A stretch of DNA of 64,000 bases. Source: Methanoculleus chikugoensis (GTDB taxonomy: Archaea > Halobacteriota > Methanomicrobia > Methanomicrobiales > Methanoculleaceae). How positions within the stretch are numbered: the stretch's first letter is position 1; the number at the start of each line of letters is the position of its first letter. The notes beneath the pieces were generated by a model, which saw nothing but the letters and a program-made list of their open reading frames with translations, was not told the DNA's origin and made no database searches. The stretch is from contig NZ_AP019781.1 in the NCBI RefSeq assembly GCF_019669965.1, positions 372,001-436,000 on the forward strand, given 5' to 3'. Positions 56,692 through 64,000 of this stretch are shown here, piece after piece. The position numbers were made by a program, and so were the translations under genes.

Positions 56692-57708
56692 CTACCGCCT
56701 CCCTGCCCAGCGGAACATCTGCATCGCCTTTCTGCTGCCTGTCTCCTCCCTGATCGTCCTTCCTGTATAGTGCAGGAAGACGTCCTCGAGCGTTGGTTTG
56801 CGGACCGAGAGGGAGGTGATATCGATGCCGTTCTGGTGGATGGCGGTCACGATCCCGGGGATGTGCCGGTCGGCGTCCTGCAGGCGGACCGTCACCGAGC
56901 CGTCGTGCTCCTCGATTCCCGAAACCCACGGGGCGGCCAGGAGATTGATGACTGCATCGGGGTTGGGCGAGGCTATGGTGACGACATCGCCGCCGATTGA
57001 GGATTTCAGGTTCTCCGCGGTATCGAGCGCTACGATCGTCCCGTGATCGATGATCGCCACCCGGTCGCAGAGCCGGTCGGCCTCCTCCATGTAGTGGGTG
57101 GTGAGGATGATGGTGATGCCCTTCTCGTTGTTCAGCTGCTCTATGTACTCCCAGAGGTGGTTTCGTGTTTGCGGGTCGAGGCCGAGGGTGGGCTCGTCCA
57201 GGAAGAGCACTTTCGGTTCATGGAGCAGTCCCCGGGCGATCTCGAGCCGGCGCCGCATGCCGCCGGAATAGGTCTTGACGAGGTCATCTTTCCTGTCTTC
57301 GAGCCCGACGAGGGTCAGGAGTTCGTCGATACGCTTCCGGCGCACCTCCCCGGGGATCCGGTAGAGGCGGCCGTGGAAGTCCATGTTCTCGTACGCGGTC
57401 AGTTCTTCGTCCAGGCTCTGATCCTGGAAGACGATCCCGATAGACTTCCTGACACCGTCTTCATCGGTCACGATATCATGGCCGTTGACTGTCGCCGTGC
57501 CCGAGGTGGGTGTGAGCATCGTCGAGAGCATAGAGATCGTCGTCGTTTTTCCCGCTCCGTTCGGGCCGAGCAGCCCGAAGATCTCGCCGCTCTCGATGGT
57601 GAACGAGATCCCGTCGACGGCGACGAAATCGTCGAAGGATTTCGTCAGGTTATTGACGCGTATGGCCGGGACGGCTCCGGCTCCGTAGCGTGGTGTATCC
57701 GTGTGCAT
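56692..57708 (-). CDS. ABC exporter ATPase (DrrA-like)
   Basis: 338 residues: Walker A GPNGAGKTTTISML, Q-loop FQDQSLDEELTAYENMDFHG, signature YSGGMRRRLEIARGL, Walker B VLFLDEPTLGLDP and H-loop LTTHYMEEADRL. The C-terminal ~100 residues (DRHIPGIVTAIHQNGIDITS; PTLEDVFLHYTG) are typical for DrrA-type ATPases. It lies 15 bases behind the AbrB-like gene, so it is in that regulator's operon. Confidence 0.93.
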   Translation of the reverse strand: MHTDTPRYGAGAVPAIRVNNLTKSFDDFVAVDGISFTIESGEIFGLLGPNGAGKTTTISMLSTMLTPTSGTATVNGHDIVTDEDGVRKSIGIVFQDQSLDEELTAYENMDFHGRLYRIPGEVRRKRIDELLTLVGLEDRKDDLVKTYSGGMRRRLEIARGLLHEPKVLFLDEPTLGLDPQTRNHLWEYIEQLNNEKGITIILTTHYMEEADRLCDRVAIIDHGTIVALDTAENLKSSIGGDVVTIASPNPDAVINLLAAPWVSGIEEHDGSVTVRLQDADRHIPGIVTAIHQNGIDITSLSVRKPTLEDVFLHYTGRTIREETGSRKAMQMFRWAGRR

Positions 57709-57723
57709 TCGAGCACCTGGTCG

Positions 57724-58011
57724 TCATTCTTCGGGCGGCTCTTCCGGAGCTTTCTCGAAGATCTGGAGCATTTTTTCGGCGATCCTGCGGAATCTGTCTG
57801 CTTTGACGATGGCGATCCCGTGGTCCTCGTCGCCGAGGACCATCAGCGTATCACCGGGTCTGATGTCGAAGATATCCCGGGCCTCTTTCGGGATAACGAT
57901 CTGACCGCGTTCACCGACTTTGACCGTTCCGAAGATGTGTTTTTTATCATTATGGTCGTGGCGGCAGTGATGGTTGTGGAACATGCAGGTTACCTCGTTG
58001 AAATATCCCAT
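57724..58011 (-). CDS. AbrB/SpoVT-type regulator with a His/Cys-rich N-terminus
   Basis: 95 residues. Residues ~26-70 form an AbrB swapped-hairpin DNA-binding domain (GTVKVGERGQIVIPKEARDI; DTLMVLGDEDHGIAIVKADR). The N-terminus CMFHNHHCRHDHNDKKH contains five His and two Cys, a likely metal-binding stretch not normal for this family. First gene of the exporter operon, so it probably represses or activates the exporter, perhaps in response to a metal. The inverted repeat at 58080-58095 may be its operator. Confidence 0.82.
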   Translation of the reverse strand: MGYFNEVTCMFHNHHCRHDHNDKKHIFGTVKVGERGQIVIPKEARDIFDIRPGDTLMVLGDEDHGIAIVKADRFRRIAEKMLQIFEKAPEEPPEE

Positions 58012-58353
58012 GTTGCGTCTTTGTGGTTATCCCGGGCATCCTCTCACCCCGTCAGATAATTCACACAAATCATATTGGTATGTATTATCATACATCATAA
58101 ACTCCTCGCTCCGGTACACCCCTGACCCTGACTTGAGTGTTGCGGCGTTGCCGGGGGCTGGAAAAAGTGAGAAAAATACTTGCTCCGCCGGGATTCGGCA
58201 GGCAATGGTTCGCAACAGGCCGACAGGGAACCTACTGGCCCTGATCCGTCCTCACCCCCAGAATCAGTAAGCGCCAGCCCGGGCCTGCTGGTCTCTTCGG
58301 AAGGTTAACCGCTCGCTACCCGGCGTCATATCGGAGTGGCAGTAAAAAAAGTA
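58012..58353. other. 342-bp intergenic region upstream of the AbrB-exporter operon
   Basis: Contains the candidate operator/promoter at 58080-58103 and no recognised gene. The stretch 58110-58320 is GC-rich with no convincing frame. It ends at the 3' end of the FrhB-like gene. Confidence 0.4.
58080..58095. promoter_or_regulatory. Candidate operator of the AbrB-exporter operon
   Basis: ATGTAT-TATC-ATACAT, a perfect 6-bp inverted repeat 69-84 bases upstream of the AbrB ATG, beside a minus-strand TATA-like GTTTATGATG. Binding there would block the promoter, fitting autoregulation. Confidence 0.4.
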
Positions 58354-59373
58354 TTATTCCTGCCGGCGCTCTGCCTTCTTCGCCGCCAGGCGCTTGATGA
58401 GGGAGAGGTCGACGGCGCCGCCGGTCGCGAGTTTCCCCTGCCAGACCGCACGGTCGACGAACCCTCTCCCGATGTCGTTCCTGATCACGAGCGTCGTGTA
58501 GCCGTCCGGCGACCCGACGGCACCCGCGGAGACGTCCGCGTTCACCGCCGTAAAGTCGGTGCAGACGTGGCACCCGGGGCGGACGGACTCCTCCAGCTCG
58601 GCGAGCGGGATGGAGATCTGCCGCTCGTCCTGCAGGTAGACGTCCAGTTTGCCCTTGATGTCCAGGCGGTGGATCTCCCATGGCTCGATCTTCTTCTCCG
58701 ACTGCAGTTTCCCCTCGACCAGTTTCGCGTAGTCGAAGGTCTCCGTGCAGAAGAGGCCGATCACGAGCCGGATCGCCTTCGCGTAGGGCCGGAGGAGTTC
58801 ATGGTCGCTCGCCCGGATCGCCTGGGTCGCCCGCGCCACGCAGGGCACGCCCACGACGGCGATGCGGCGGTACTTCCGGGTGACCACGGCTTCCTTGAGG
58901 GACGCAAGGAGCGGCACCCACCAGGAGTAGCGGCTCCCGGCATGCTTGATGAGTGCGTCCGACGAGGTGATCACCGCAGACGACGGCTTCATCGTCCAGG
59001 GGTCTCTCGTCACGGTGACGACCGCATCGATCAGCCCCTCGTCGAGGGCGTTGACGAGGATCGCCGTCACCGCACCGCCGCTCTGCTTACGCTCAACCGG
59101 GAAGACCGACCGGGCCGCAACGATATCCTGGTAGGACCCGAGCATCTTCCCCTGCGTTGCGATATCGATCCGCGGGCAGGCCGCGTAGCACGCCCCGCAG
59201 GGCACGCCGTCGTTATCGGCCTTGCAGTAGCCGATGTTCACCGGCGCATCGGTGTTCCCCGGCGCGAACCGGAGGGCATCCGCCGGACAGACCGCCACGC
59301 ACGCCCCGCACCCGGAGCAGAGTTCCGTATCCCAGACCTCCGACTTCAGGTCTTTGAATGTCTTTGTCTCCAT
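58354..59373 (-). CDS. FrhB-like F420-binding iron-sulfur subunit of glutamate synthase locus
   Basis: 339 residues of the coenzyme F420 hydrogenase/dehydrogenase beta-subunit family. Two [4Fe-4S] motifs come first (CSGCGACVAVCPADA; CKADN..CGACYAACP), followed by the FrhB flavin/F420 domain (KQSGGAVTAILVNALDEGLI; VVGVPCVARATQAI) and a Cys pair GCHVCTDF. It is the last gene of the glutamate synthase operon and probably feeds electrons from reduced F420 or ferredoxin to it. ATG at 59373 has good spacing to GGGAG; ATG at 59379, overlapping the upstream stop, is possible. Confidence 0.85.
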   Translation of the reverse strand: METKTFKDLKSEVWDTELCSGCGACVAVCPADALRFAPGNTDAPVNIGYCKADNDGVPCGACYAACPRIDIATQGKMLGSYQDIVAARSVFPVERKQSGGAVTAILVNALDEGLIDAVVTVTRDPWTMKPSSAVITSSDALIKHAGSRYSWWVPLLASLKEAVVTRKYRRIAVVGVPCVARATQAIRASDHELLRPYAKAIRLVIGLFCTETFDYAKLVEGKLQSEKKIEPWEIHRLDIKGKLDVYLQDERQISIPLAELEESVRPGCHVCTDFTAVNADVSAGAVGSPDGYTTLVIRNDIGRGFVDRAVWQGKLATGGAVDLSLIKRLAAKKAERRQE

Positions 59374-59378
59374 GCCCA

Positions 59379-60116
59379 TCACTCCCACGTATACTTCCCG
59401 GCAAAGGGCCGTGCGCTCGCAGGGACGATCCGGGTGTAGTCCGCGTTCACGAGCGGCTCCGGATCGAGCCCGAAATCGGCCGCAAACTCCCGGATGACCG
59501 GGGCGATCCGTGCCCGGTCCTCATCGGTGAGCGGCAGTTTCTTTGCGCCTGCAGCGAGGCAGGCTTCGTCCACGTCTCCGCGGATGACGATCTCGCCGCC
59601 GTGGATCCCGCTCCCGATCTCCCGGGCTTTCATAACCCCGTCGAGACCGAGGACGAGCAGGAGGCCGCCCGCCATGTACTCGCCGAGGAACGTCTGTGCC
59701 GACCCGCCGACGACCAGTATCGGCCGCTGCGTCTCGTACTGCTTCATGTGGATCCCGCCCCGGTAACCGATATCTCCGCGGACGAAGACCTTGCCGCCCC
59801 GCATGCTGTGCGCCACCGCGTCGCCGGCGCTTCCGTGGATCACCACCTTTCCGGAGTCCATCGTGTTGCCGGGCGCGTGCTCCGCGTTGCCGCTGACGAT
59901 GACGGTCGGGCCGCTCATGAACATGGCGAGATCCCCGCCTGCGACGCCGTTGACCCGGATGGTGGCGTTCCCGCGGAGACCATCGCCGATGAACCGCTGC
60001 CCGAGGACGTTGTCGACGACGATCTCGTCGGCCCCGTCCTCGATAGCCTTCCTGATCTGCTGGTTTAAGGGGGTGTAATGCACTCCCTTCGCATCGATCG
60101 TGACCTGTTTTGCCAT
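59379..60116 (-). CDS. Glutamate synthase GXGXG domain subunit
   Basis: 245 residues of the right-handed beta-helix domain found at the C-terminus of bacterial glutamate synthase. Repeated Gly patterns are clear (GGDLAMFMSGPTVIVSGNAE; GGKVFVRGDIGYRGG; GGEIVIRGDVDEACLAAGAK). In archaea this domain is a separate protein that holds the two catalytic subunits together. ATG at 60116 is chosen over GTG at 60125 because of spacing to GGGAG. Confidence 0.9.
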   Translation of the reverse strand: MAKQVTIDAKGVHYTPLNQQIRKAIEDGADEIVVDNVLGQRFIGDGLRGNATIRVNGVAGGDLAMFMSGPTVIVSGNAEHAPGNTMDSGKVVIHGSAGDAVAHSMRGGKVFVRGDIGYRGGIHMKQYETQRPILVVGGSAQTFLGEYMAGGLLLVLGLDGVMKAREIGSGIHGGEIVIRGDVDEACLAAGAKKLPLTDEDRARIAPVIREFAADFGLDPEPLVNADYTRIVPASARPFAGKYTWE

Positions 60117-60121
60117 TGTGC

Positions 60122-61639
60122 TCACGCTCCCACCGACTTGACGTCGAGGATATCGAGGAGCCCCTCGTCAAGCATGTAGCCCCGGAGCCGGTCGCGGTTG
60201 CCGCGCAGGCTCTCGATGCTGTTGATACCGGCCGCGCCCATCAGTTCGGTGATCTCGAGTGTCCAGGCGTGGATCAGGTTCGCGATCTGTTTCGATGCCA
60301 CGTCGGGGTTCAAGCGATCCACGAGATCCTGGCGCTGGGTGGCGATCCCCCAGGGGCAGAGGCCCTGATAACAGTTCCCGCAGACCCGGCAGCCCATCGC
60401 CGCGAGCGCCGCGGTGCCGATGTAGACCGCGTCCGCCCCGAGGGCGATCGCCTTCACGACATCGGTGCTCTCACGGATGCTGCCGCAGGCGATGAGAGAG
60501 ACCTCGTTCCGGAGACCCTGGTTGCGGAGTTCCTGGTCGGCGGTTGAGATGGCGACCTCGATCGGGATGCCGACGTGGTCGCGGAAGACCCGCGGTGCCG
60601 CGCCGGTACCGCCGCGGAACCCGTCGATGGCGATGGCGTCCACCCCGGAACGGGCGACGGCCGCCACGTTCTCGGCGTTGTTGTTAACGGCCGCGATCTT
60701 CGCGAAGACCGGTTTCTTCCGTTCCGTCGCCTCCTTGACGGAGTTGACGAGCTGGGGGAGGTCCTCGATGCCGTAGATGTCATGGTGCGGCGCAGGGCTG
60801 ATCGCATCGCTACCCTGCGGGATCATCCTTGTCCTGGAGACGTCCGCACTCACCTTCTCGCCGGTGAGGTGCCCGCCGATGCCCGGTTTTGCTCCCTGGC
60901 CGAGTTTGAGTTCGATCGCGGCGCCGCGCTCCAGGTAGTCGACGTTCACGCCGAACCGCCCGGACGCGACCTGGACGATCATCCGGTCCTGGTAGGGGTA
61001 GAGGCCGGGATGCAGTCCGCCCTCGCCGGTGCCCATGTAGGTGCCCGTCTCCCTTGCCGCCCGCGCCATCGCCACGTGGGCGTTGAGGCTGATTGCACCG
61101 TAACTCATGTGCCCGAGCATGATCGGTGTCTCGAGCATGAGGTTCGGCGTGAGTTCCGTGGAGAGTTCGACGTCGCCGTTCGGTTTCTGCCTGAACTCGA
61201 GTTTCGACGGTTTCTTCCCGAGGTAGGTCCGGAGTTCGACGGGCTCGCGGAGCGGGTCGGTCGGGGGCGTGGTGACCTGGCAGGCGTCCAGCATCAGGTG
61301 ATCGAAGATGATCGGGAGGTTCGCGACGCTGCCCATCCCGGCGAGGATGATCTTACCCGTCCTGGCCTGGTTGTAGATCGACTCCCTGACCGCCCTGGTC
61401 CAGACCGGGTGGCTCCGGTAGTCGCAGGGCTGCTCTTCGAGCATGATGGCGTCCCGGGGACAGTAGGCGAGGCACCGGTGGCAGGCGGTGCACTTCCGGG
61501 AGTTGATCAGGATCCGGTCGCCGTCCCGCCGGAAGACGCCGTAAGAACAGTTCTCGATGCATCGCTCGCATTCCATGCACTGTTCGCGGTCGATCGTGAC
61601 CCGGTACCGGAGCGGCATGCTCCCAAGGTTGCTGCTCAT
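60122..61639 (-). CDS. Glutamate synthase catalytic (FMN/Fe-S) subunit
   Basis: 505 residues that make glutamate from 2-oxoglutarate and ammonia delivered by the amidotransferase. An N-terminal ferredoxin domain has CMECERCIENCSYG and CTACHRCLAYCPRD. The FMN barrel has MLGHMSYGAISLNAH and IDGFRGGTGAAPRVF, and the C-terminal Cys cluster is GCRVCGNCYQGLCPWG. The ATG at 61639 overlaps the amidotransferase stop by 4 bases. Confidence 0.93.
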   Translation of the reverse strand: MSSNLGSMPLRYRVTIDREQCMECERCIENCSYGVFRRDGDRILINSRKCTACHRCLAYCPRDAIMLEEQPCDYRSHPVWTRAVRESIYNQARTGKIILAGMGSVANLPIIFDHLMLDACQVTTPPTDPLREPVELRTYLGKKPSKLEFRQKPNGDVELSTELTPNLMLETPIMLGHMSYGAISLNAHVAMARAARETGTYMGTGEGGLHPGLYPYQDRMIVQVASGRFGVNVDYLERGAAIELKLGQGAKPGIGGHLTGEKVSADVSRTRMIPQGSDAISPAPHHDIYGIEDLPQLVNSVKEATERKKPVFAKIAAVNNNAENVAAVARSGVDAIAIDGFRGGTGAAPRVFRDHVGIPIEVAISTADQELRNQGLRNEVSLIACGSIRESTDVVKAIALGADAVYIGTAALAAMGCRVCGNCYQGLCPWGIATQRQDLVDRLNPDVASKQIANLIHAWTLEITELMGAAGINSIESLRGNRDRLRGYMLDEGLLDILDVKSVGA

Positions 61640-62715
61640 GGGGCAACCCTCCCGATCACCGGCTCGCCTGCAGCCGGTCTCGCGATCGACTCGACGCCGG
61701 ATTCCATCGCCCGGATCGCCGCCTCCTCGCTTGCGATGTAGAGGCGGTCGCCGCACTCGCCGACGACCATCGGCCGGAGTTTGCCCCGGTCGGTGAACCC
61801 GACCATCATGTCGGGGTTCGCGGCCACGACGGTGAACGGCCCGTTCATCGTCGCGGAGCCGTAGGCGAACCGGAGAGCCCGGTTCAGGTTCTGCTCGGCT
61901 TCGGGCATCCGGTCGATCTCCTCCCAGTAGGGCGGGGCGAGCGCGCGGATGGCGAGGCTGATGTCAAGGCCGTGCTTGCGCACTAACAGGTCGATCAGGT
62001 AGGCGATCACCTCGCTGTCGGTGCCGGTCGAGCAGTTGTAGCCGAAACTCTCGACGTAACGCCGGTTCGCGCCATAGGTGGTGGTCTTTCCGTTCTCGAC
62101 GACGCTCCAGTCGTGCAGGTTGAACGGGTCGGGCCGTTCCCACAACTCAGGGCGGTTCGTCGCGTAACGGTTGTGCGCGAGCCAGATGTAGCCCTCGTAG
62201 TCCTGGATACGGTAGTAGTCCGCCACGTCCTCCGGCCATCCGCCGGATCCCCCGGGTCCTCTCGACCCTCCGGCCTTGAAGACGCCGACGTTCTTGCCGG
62301 AAGAGACAACCTCGGCACCGTTCGCGCTCGCGTTGATCTGCATCACGAGATTCGTGACGATGTCTTTCTCCGGCGACGCGCTTCCCGGAGCAAGGGAAGC
62401 GTCGGGCTTGAAGAAGTAACGCCAGGGGGTACAGTTTACCCGGAGGTTGGGCTGGTCGCATGTCGGGATCGCCTCGTCGTGCTCGATCGTTCCCCACTGC
62501 TCCAGTGTTGCGTCGATAACCGCTTTGCTCTCGCAGGCTTTGTCGAAGAAGACGTGGAGGGCGTAGCAGTCCCGGTAATCGGGGTAGATGCCGTAAGCGA
62601 CGTACCCCGCCCCCTCGCCGCTGCCGCGCTCGTTCATCATGGAAAGGGCTTCCCGGATGCCGGAGCCGTCCATCATCTGGCGCCTCTTATCCATTACACC
62701 AAAAATGCCGCACAT
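61636..62715 (-). CDS. Glutamate synthase glutamine amidotransferase subunit
   Basis: 359-residue class II amidotransferase. Cys2 (MCGIFGVMDKRR) is the N-terminal nucleophile that frees ammonia from glutamine. Other active-site parts are HNRYATNRP and YNCSTGTDSEVIAYL. A short Gly-rich insert (KAGGSRGPGGSGGWPED) occurs near residue 155. First gene of the four-gene operon, divergent from glutamine synthetase. Confidence 0.92.
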   Translation of the reverse strand: MCGIFGVMDKRRQMMDGSGIREALSMMNERGSGEGAGYVAYGIYPDYRDCYALHVFFDKACESKAVIDATLEQWGTIEHDEAIPTCDQPNLRVNCTPWRYFFKPDASLAPGSASPEKDIVTNLVMQINASANGAEVVSSGKNVGVFKAGGSRGPGGSGGWPEDVADYYRIQDYEGYIWLAHNRYATNRPELWERPDPFNLHDWSVVENGKTTTYGANRRYVESFGYNCSTGTDSEVIAYLIDLLVRKHGLDISLAIRALAPPYWEEIDRMPEAEQNLNRALRFAYGSATMNGPFTVVAANPDMMVGFTDRGKLRPMVVGECGDRLYIASEEAAIRAMESGVESIARPAAGEPVIGRVAP

Positions 62716-62781
62716 GGTAACCTCGGTGAGTATGCTCAGTTGCCGTTTCTGGAACTCTGCCTGGGAATATTTGTGTCAATA

Positions 62782-62793
62782 GGTATTTATTTC
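62782..62793 (+). promoter_or_regulatory. TATA box of glnA
   Basis: GGTATTTATTTC, 24-35 bases before the glnA ATG, giving an almost leaderless mRNA. The 101-base gap also holds the promoter of the divergent glutamate synthase operon, probably including AT-rich 62765-62772, so both could share nitrogen control. Confidence 0.5.
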
Positions 62794-62816
62794 ATCGGAT
62801 AGAAGTTGACTTCCAC

Positions 62817-64000
62817 ATGTCCCGCGACCCCACTTCTGCGATGCTCGACCACATCGAACAGGATAACGTCCGATTCCTCCGCCTTCAATTTACGGACCTC
62901 CTCGGAATGCCCAAGAACGTCGCGATCCCGGTGGAGCAGGCCGAGAAGGCACTGACCAGCGGCATCGGGTTCGATGGGTCGTCGATCCAGGGTTTCGTCC
63001 GGATCGAAGAGTCGGATATGGTGCTCAAGCCCGACCTCTCGACCTACAGCCTCCTGCCCTGGCGGTCGGGGGAGTACGCGGAGGCGCGTTTCGTATGCGA
63101 TGTCTACAAGGCCAGCGGCACGCCGTTCGAAGGCGACCCGCGCTACGTGCTCCGGCGGGCGATGGAGGATGCGGCGAAGGACGGCTACGTCTTCAACACC
63201 GGCCCGGAACTGGAGTTCTTCCTCTTCAGGATGCACGAGGGGCGGCCGACCACGCAGTTCCAGGACGTCGGCGGCTACTTCGACCTCGCGCCGACCGATC
63301 TTGCGGAAGACGTCCGGCGCGAGATCATCCTCGCGCTCACCGAGATGGGGTTCGAGATCGAGGCATCCCATCACGAGGTGGCCGAGAGCCAGCACGAGAT
63401 CGACTTCAAGTACAGCGACGCGCTCCACACGGCCGACAACGTCATCACGTTCAAGTTCGCCGCGAAGACGATTGCGCTGATGCGCGGCCTGCACGCATCC
63501 TTCATGGCGAAGCCCATCTACGGCATCTGCGGGAGCGGGATGCACACCAACTGTTCGCTCGCAAAGAACGATAAGAACGCTTTCTACGATCCGGACGCCC
63601 CGCGGCAACTCTCCAGGACCTGCATGCACTTCATCGGCGGGCTGCTTCGCCACGCAAAGGCCATCACCCGGGTCGCGAACCCGACGATCAACTCCTACAA
63701 ACGGCTCGTCCCGGGCTATGAAGCGCCCTGCTACGTCAGCTGGAGCGCCGGGAACCGTTCGGCCCTGGTGCGGGTTCCGTCGCCCCGCGGCAACAGTACC
63801 CGGGTCGAGTTCCGCAGCCCCGACCCGACCTGCAACCCCTACCTCGCCTTCACGGCGATGCTCGCGGCCGGAATGGAGGGTATCCGGGAGAAGATCGAGC
63901 CGCCGGCAGGCGTCGATAAGAATATCTACCATATGACGCCCGCCGAGCGGGAGTGCGCCGGGATCGAGACATTGCCCGGCGACCTGTACGAGGCGAACCG
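62817..64000 (+). CDS. glnA: Glutamine synthetase type I, partial (C-terminus beyond window)
   Basis: Makes glutamine from glutamate, ammonia and ATP. 394 residues from ATG 62817 to the window end, of an expected ~440-450. Markers are [20 protein letters not shown], the metal-site [23 protein letters not shown], the latch-like SGMHTNCSL and [17 protein letters not shown]. The size suggests the short GSI-alpha form, usually not adenylylated. Divergent from the glutamate synthase genes, forming a complete ammonia-assimilation locus. Confidence 0.95.
   Translation, partial: MSRDPTSAMLDHIEQDNVRFLRLQFTDLLGMPKNVAIPVEQAEKALTSGIGFDGSSIQGFVRIEESDMVLKPDLSTYSLLPWRSGEYAEARFVCDVYKASGTPFEGDPRYVLRRAMEDAAKDGYVFNTGPELEFFLFRMHEGRPTTQFQDVGGYFDLAPTDLAEDVRREIILALTEMGFEIEASHHEVAESQHEIDFKYSDALHTADNVITFKFAAKTIALMRGLHASFMAKPIYGICGSGMHTNCSLAKNDKNAFYDPDAPRQLSRTCMHFIGGLLRHAKAITRVANPTINSYKRLVPGYEAPCYVSWSAGNRSALVRVPSPRGNSTRVEFRSPDPTCNPYLAFTAMLAAGMEGIREKIEPPAGVDKNIYHMTPAERECAGIETLPGDLYEAN

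Overview
The window is a GC-rich archaeal chromosome segment. Its gene content points to a methanogen of the order Methanomicrobiales, most like Methanoculleus; this is an inference from gene content, not a database match. The clues are an A-type ATP synthase operon in the order H-I-K-E-C-F-A-B-D, an RNA polymerase with split B and split A subunits, a membrane LonB, an FrhB-like F420-type subunit, a three-gene glutamate synthase, tRNA genes without an encoded CCA, and TATA-type promoters.

Layout. 1-5499: prs (cut by the window edge) diverges from lonB, followed by a TldD/TldE protease pair and a BofA-like membrane protein. 5500-6060: repeats, hairpins and a decayed small membrane gene. 6065-7593: two KaiC/FlaH-like RecA-fold ATPases, divergent from a type II/IV secretion or pilus motor pair (GspE/FlaI-like and GspF/FlaJ-like, 7865-11415). 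11550-12222: a zinc-ribbon protein and an unknown protein. 12274-20548: the ATP synthase operon, then phosphoglycerate kinase. 21784-22445: non-coding, with hairpins and a possible small RNA. 22446-25819: a DUF89-type phosphatase, tRNA-Pro, a MinD operon, a roadblock protein and a response regulator. 26082-26777: PsiE-like protein and tRNA-Lys. 26856-35094: RNA polymerase operon (rpoH-B''-B'-A'-A''), L30e and a NusA-like protein. 35310-38083: a secreted acidic protein and two acetyltransferases.

38.1-47.4 kb is an AT-rich island, clearly foreign in composition. It holds a divergent chaperone set: a zinc-ribbon/J-like/TPR protein, and convergently an operon of a GrpE-like protein, a long Hsp70 and an AAA+ ATPase with an unusual N-terminal domain. 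A GC-rich IS256-type element with a perfect 9-bp target duplication sits between the two arms. The duplication contains the stop codon of the AAA+ gene, so the gene stays intact. This island is the best candidate for an undescribed system: the chaperone parts are individually recognisable, but the partner proteins look dedicated to one Hsp70.

47.4-64 kb returns to host composition: a DUF1786 ASKHA-fold protein; an NrdH-like redoxin and a class III ribonucleotide reductase that carries an intein and lacks the usual C-terminal zinc/glycyl-radical segment; RNA cyclic phosphodiesterase plus CCA-adding enzyme; two small membrane proteins; an AbrB-like regulator with an ABC-2 exporter; and an ammonia-assimilation locus in which a three-part glutamate synthase and an FrhB-like electron-input subunit diverge from glutamine synthetase (cut by the window end).
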